From positions 310,001 through 374,000 of the forward strand of contig JAVTLE010000017.1 of NCBI GenBank assembly GCA_033439295.1: a stretch of 64,000 bases of DNA. Direction: 5' to 3'. Positions 60,801 through 64,000 of this stretch are shown piece after piece. This stretch comes from Deuterostichococcus epilithicus (lineage: Eukaryota > Chlorophyta > Trebouxiophyceae > Prasiolales > Stichococcaceae). The position numbers were made by a program, and so were the translations under genes. Positions within the stretch are counted from its first letter, which is position 1; each line of letters opens with the position of its first letter. A model generated the notes under the pieces. That model was not told where the DNA came from, did not search any database, and saw only the letters and a list, made by a program, of their open reading frames with translations.

Positions 60801-63297
60801 GAATACATGTTGTGCACCACCACAGCAGCAGCTGTTCCACCACATGCGGAGATTAAGAGGGTGCGCAATCTGACGGATGAGGGTCTGTTGGATCATGCAC
60901 ACGATATCAACGGCCACTGCTGCTTCAAACGACCACTGCTGCAGCGCTCAGAAACATCACGGTTCTTCCTGTCTCGCAGGCGGAAGACGAGGAGGGGCGC
61001 AAGATGACGGACGAGGAGCTGTGGGAGGACGTGCACGACATCATGGGCGCGGGGCACGAGACGACGGCGACCACGACGGCGGCGGTGCTGTACTGCGTGT
61101 CGGTGCACCCGGAGGTGCAAGCGCGCGTCACGGCGGAGCTGCGCACCGTCGTCGGCGGTGCGGCCCGAAATCCTAAACCCTCTCTCTGTGGCACAAGCTC
61201 GGACCCCTGCTTGAGGCTTGCTTGAGACCGGCTTGAGCGGAGGCTGTGGTAGGATGCACTGGCCCAGTGCTGGCTGCACGGCAGATCTTCCTGATGTTGA
61301 CATGGCCTGGGCGACCGAGGAAAGCGGCACGATCCTGGGCTTGGCGGCGCAGCGGACAGTTTCAGTCTGGCGCGGTCACGTCCTGATTCTTTGACATTCG
61401 AGACGGCTGCTGCGGCCACCTCCCAGTTGCTCTGCCAGTCCTGACTTCAACCCCTGAACCCTGCGCAGACGCGGCAGCGCCCACCCATGAGCAGCTGGAG
61501 CAGCTGCCGTACCTGCGCGCCTGCGTCAAAGAGGTGCGGCCATGACACTGAAACCTTGCAATGCAATCTAAACGGTAAAGAGAAATGACATTTAAAGTAT
61601 TGGGACAGTGCCCCACATCAGTCTGCAGATGCCCTATCTGCTTGCCTGCGTTGAGGCGGTGCAGCAGGCAGACTTTGACCACCATCTGACTGCGGGGGGC
61701 GCTGAAATGATCTGACACCTTCCCGCTGTGGTCCATTGCGCTGTTTCGTCTGGTTGCGCCATCACCATCACAGCAGCGTGGGCAGCCAGGCGAGCTGAGT
61801 CCTCAGACCTACCATTCAACTCTCGCCTCAGAGGTCCACTCGCAAGTTGTGGTCGGGCGCAGGTGCTGCGGCTGCACCCTGCCATCCCCGTGACGCCAAG
61901 GGAGGCTGCCGCCGACGACGTCCTGCCGTCTGGAGACCGCATCCTGGCAGGTGTGCGCTGTGCGGACTTCAGCCGCACAATCTGGTTCGCGGCCCGGCGC
62001 CGCCACACCTTGATCCCTGCAAGCTGCACAAGCACCTTGCCGGCCGAGGCGTGCGGGTCGTGCACGAGCCACTGTGCATGCGGATCCCCCGTGAATGCCA
62101 GTCTGGCGTGGAGCTGCGCCGCTGGGCGGAGTGCAACAGCGGCAGCCACCAAGCATGCGGCACCCAGCAGCCACGCAACAATCATCGTCTGGATGATCTC
62201 CTCCGTGCAGGCGACGTGGTGTTCATGTCGCCATATGCTCTGGGGCGTTCGCCGGCACTGTGGGAGGACGCCGCAAAGTTCCGCCCGGTGCGCCTCTTGT
62301 CCCCGCATCCCTCCTGCTGGCTCGCTCAGCGTCGATACTGCACTGCCGGGGATCAAGGGATCCGGCGGCCTGCTTGCGTGCTGACAGGCATGCCTCGTCG
62401 TTGGAATGGGTGCTGCGGCAGATGCGCCACACGGTTCATGCTATTTGGTGTGTTTGGTGTCGAACCTACCATATAGTTGGTCGCACCTCATTGTGCACTC
62501 GATGCGCAGAAGCGCTTGGTTGTGCAGAAGCACTGTCTGCAAGGACCAGCTGATGAAGCGACAGCAAGAAACTGAATGCAGGCCACGGTGCTGTCCGCAA
62601 CCCAGATGTCCGCGTTTGTTTCATGGCGCAGGAGCGCTTCCATGACGAGGAGCAGCTGGCGAAGCAGCACCGCTTCCAGTTCCTGCCCTTTGGCGCGGGA
62701 CCGCGCATGTGCCTCGGCGCAGGCTTTGCGCAGGCGCGAATCAGGACCCTTTCCCAGACTGCTGCTGCTAACGAAGGGCGGGAGCATGGGTGGACACTTG
62801 CAGGGCGGGAGCCGGCGTTAGGCCAGTCTGTGCAGCCAGCGCCATTACTCTGGTTGCCGTGGTGCCAGCGCTCAGAATGACGGCTGAGCCCAAGAAATAA
62901 CCAGCATCTGCCTGTCCGACTCACAAGTCGCTCACACTGCGCGCCGCAGATGTCGGTGACGATGATGGCGGCGACGCTGCTGCACCACTTCCGCTTTGAC
63001 GCCATCACGCCCAACACCCCGGAGCTCCCATGCGGCTATGACATCACGGTGCGCTCTCTGCTGATTTGACAACAACTAAGGTTTTCATTTCCGAATCAGT
63101 CCGCTCACCGTCGTTATGCTGGAGCAACTGCTCGATTCCTGTGGATGGCAGCATCTGTGGATGGCAGCATCCTGTGGATGGCTGCGTTCAGCCTTTGTGT
63201 TGTTGACCTGGGTCGATGGTCATGTGTTGTGCATGGGCCGCAGATGAACTTCAAGCCGACCAACGGTTTGAAGATGCGGGTCGTGCCACGGGCGTAG
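57834..63297 (+). CDS. Cytochrome P450 monooxygenase, 17 exons
   Basis: Haem-thiolate monooxygenase, substrate unknown. Exons: 57834-58178, 58314-58387, 58565-58693, 58829-58865, 59021-59112, 59269-59356, 59493-59545, 59886-59973, 60232-60348, 60562-60630, 60980-61157, 61469-61533, 61863-61950, 62211-62287, 62632-62733, 62950-63048 and 63244-63297; together 585 codons, all phases consistent. Motifs: I-helix oxygen-binding AGHETTAT (exon 11), ExxR as KEVLR across exons 12-13, PERF-like KFRPERFHDEE across exons 14-15, and the haem loop FLPFGAGPRMCLGAGFA with its Cys codon at 62710-62712. The first 115 residues are basic and Ser/Pro-containing, possibly a plastid transit region (inference). The C-terminus NFKPTNGLKMRVVPR resembles CYP97-like ends, but I do not assign a subfamily. 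The donor after exon 15 is GC (CAG|GCGCGA). The start codon is the least certain part. Confidence 0.9.
60857..60913 (+). repeat. Decayed copy of P450 exon 11 start
   Basis: Resembles 60996-61052 in the real exon: TGACGGATGAGGGTCTGTTG against TGACGGACGAGGAGCTGTGG, then CATGCACACGATATCA against CGTGCACGACATCA. It lies about 140 bases upstream, within the intron. Confidence 0.85.
61627..61668 (+). repeat. Decayed copy of P450 exon 12 end
   Basis: CAGATGCCCTATCTGCTTGC..GTTGAGGCGGTGC parallels the real exon end CAGCTGCCGTACCTGCGCGC..GTCAAAGAGGTGC at about 61502-61537, including the GGTGC donor junction, 127 bases downstream. Confidence 0.85.
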
Positions 63298-64000
63298 TCA
63301 CCACACGGATGAGTGAAAGAGCACGGGAGGACGTAAACTGAAATTGAAGGAGAAATGCAGCGCATGCCGCCAAATCTGACCTGGCAGGCATCGGTGAAGA
63401 GAGGGCAGCGGACTAATTGGCGACCCACCTGGTTGCAGCAATACGGTCTGCCGCCAAGGGTCGCAGTTGCGGGTGAGGCCAATCCCTTGGTGGCCCATGT
63501 GGGAATTGCTTGTGGCCCAGTTGCTTGCGCCTGAGTGTGAGAGTCGGGCCTATTTTAGTTACAGCTGGGGCATATGTTGCCGCTGCGTTTATGCTTGCGT
63601 CACAAAGACCTTTTTGAAAGCAGCTGCGGCTCGCATTGATACTTGTACTACCTGATCCGGTTGTTTTTGAATGTCTGTAAGAATTCAGGCTCATCACACG
63701 ATACCACATCTACAACCTAGCTGTTGTCCTGGAGACCCAACAAGACAGACACACAAGATCTCCAAGAGACAGTGCAACAGATACATACAATCATACAACT
63801 ACAACAAGAGCGTCCTACCCAGCAGACCTGCAAGTCCTGATCATCGATGATTATACACAGGAACACCTCTCAAACATTACGAACCACGCCCTACATCAAT
63901 AGCCGCCGGCAGCGCACTCTGCTGCCGGCACAAATAATGGCTTCCAATACAGAATGAGTGAATACGTCATGCAGCTCCAGACTGTGTTTGCAATGCGCCG
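63298..64000. other. Downstream of P450; no gene seen
   Basis: 703 bases at the window end. TGTAA at 63676-63680 could be the P450 polyadenylation signal. From about 63720 the composition shifts to A/C-rich (ACACACAAGATCTCC), unlike the GC-rich rest. No supported frame. Confidence 0.45.

Overview
The window is nuclear DNA from a GC-rich green alga (Chlorophyta; genus not determinable by eye). The evidence is dense spliceosomal introns in every gene (mostly GT-AG, with several GC-AG), intron-bearing histone genes that end in the metazoan/algal-type histone 3' stem-loop, plant-like versions of SWR1/PIE1, PBG1 and UBE2O/PHO2-type proteins, TGTAA motifs downstream of two genes, and TTTAGGG-like fragments in introns. 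Scattered single Ns in G/C runs indicate a draft assembly. Gene models were built by hand from homology, splice sites and reading-frame phase. In the complete models the exon lengths sum to whole codon numbers.

Layout. 1-11369 (+): most of a UBE2O/PHO2-type ubiquitin-conjugating enzyme whose 5' end lies outside the window and which has two WW domains inserted. 11842-12423 (-) and 13043-13566 (+): a divergent histone H3/H4 pair, each with one intron and a 3' stem-loop. 13889-14544 (-): a weakly supported Cys-rich gene fragment, followed by about 2 kb without a supportable gene. 16547-39806 (-): a 40-exon SWR1/PIE1/SRCAP-type chromatin remodeller with HSA, two H2A.Z-chaperone-like acidic modules, split SNF2 ATPase and SANT. 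40494-46177 (+): an F-box/leucine-rich-repeat protein. 46967-53696 (-): an RGG/R3H/ankyrin protein with a C-terminal membrane anchor. 54253-57364 (+): the 20S proteasome beta7 subunit (PBG1/PSMB4). 57834-63297 (+): a 17-exon cytochrome P450. The tail (63298-64000) holds no recognisable gene.

Functional themes are chromatin (H3, H4 and a remodeller that exchanges H2A.Z) and ubiquitin/proteasome turnover (E2, F-box and proteasome subunit). The genes are ordinary nuclear neighbours and nothing suggests an operon or gene transfer.

The most unusual signal is at intron scale. In five of the multi-exon genes, introns contain decayed direct-orientation copies ('echoes') of the edge of the neighbouring exon, often including the splice junction. 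Some form arrays of two to four copies with graded decay at about 100-bp spacing. The pattern runs through the E2, SWR1, F-box, proteasome and P450 genes, with one instance in the R3H gene. It suggests that introns here grow, or arose, by repeated local tandem duplication across exon-intron junctions. Related observations are frequent GC-AG introns in SWR1 and telomere-repeat-like fragments beside splice sites.
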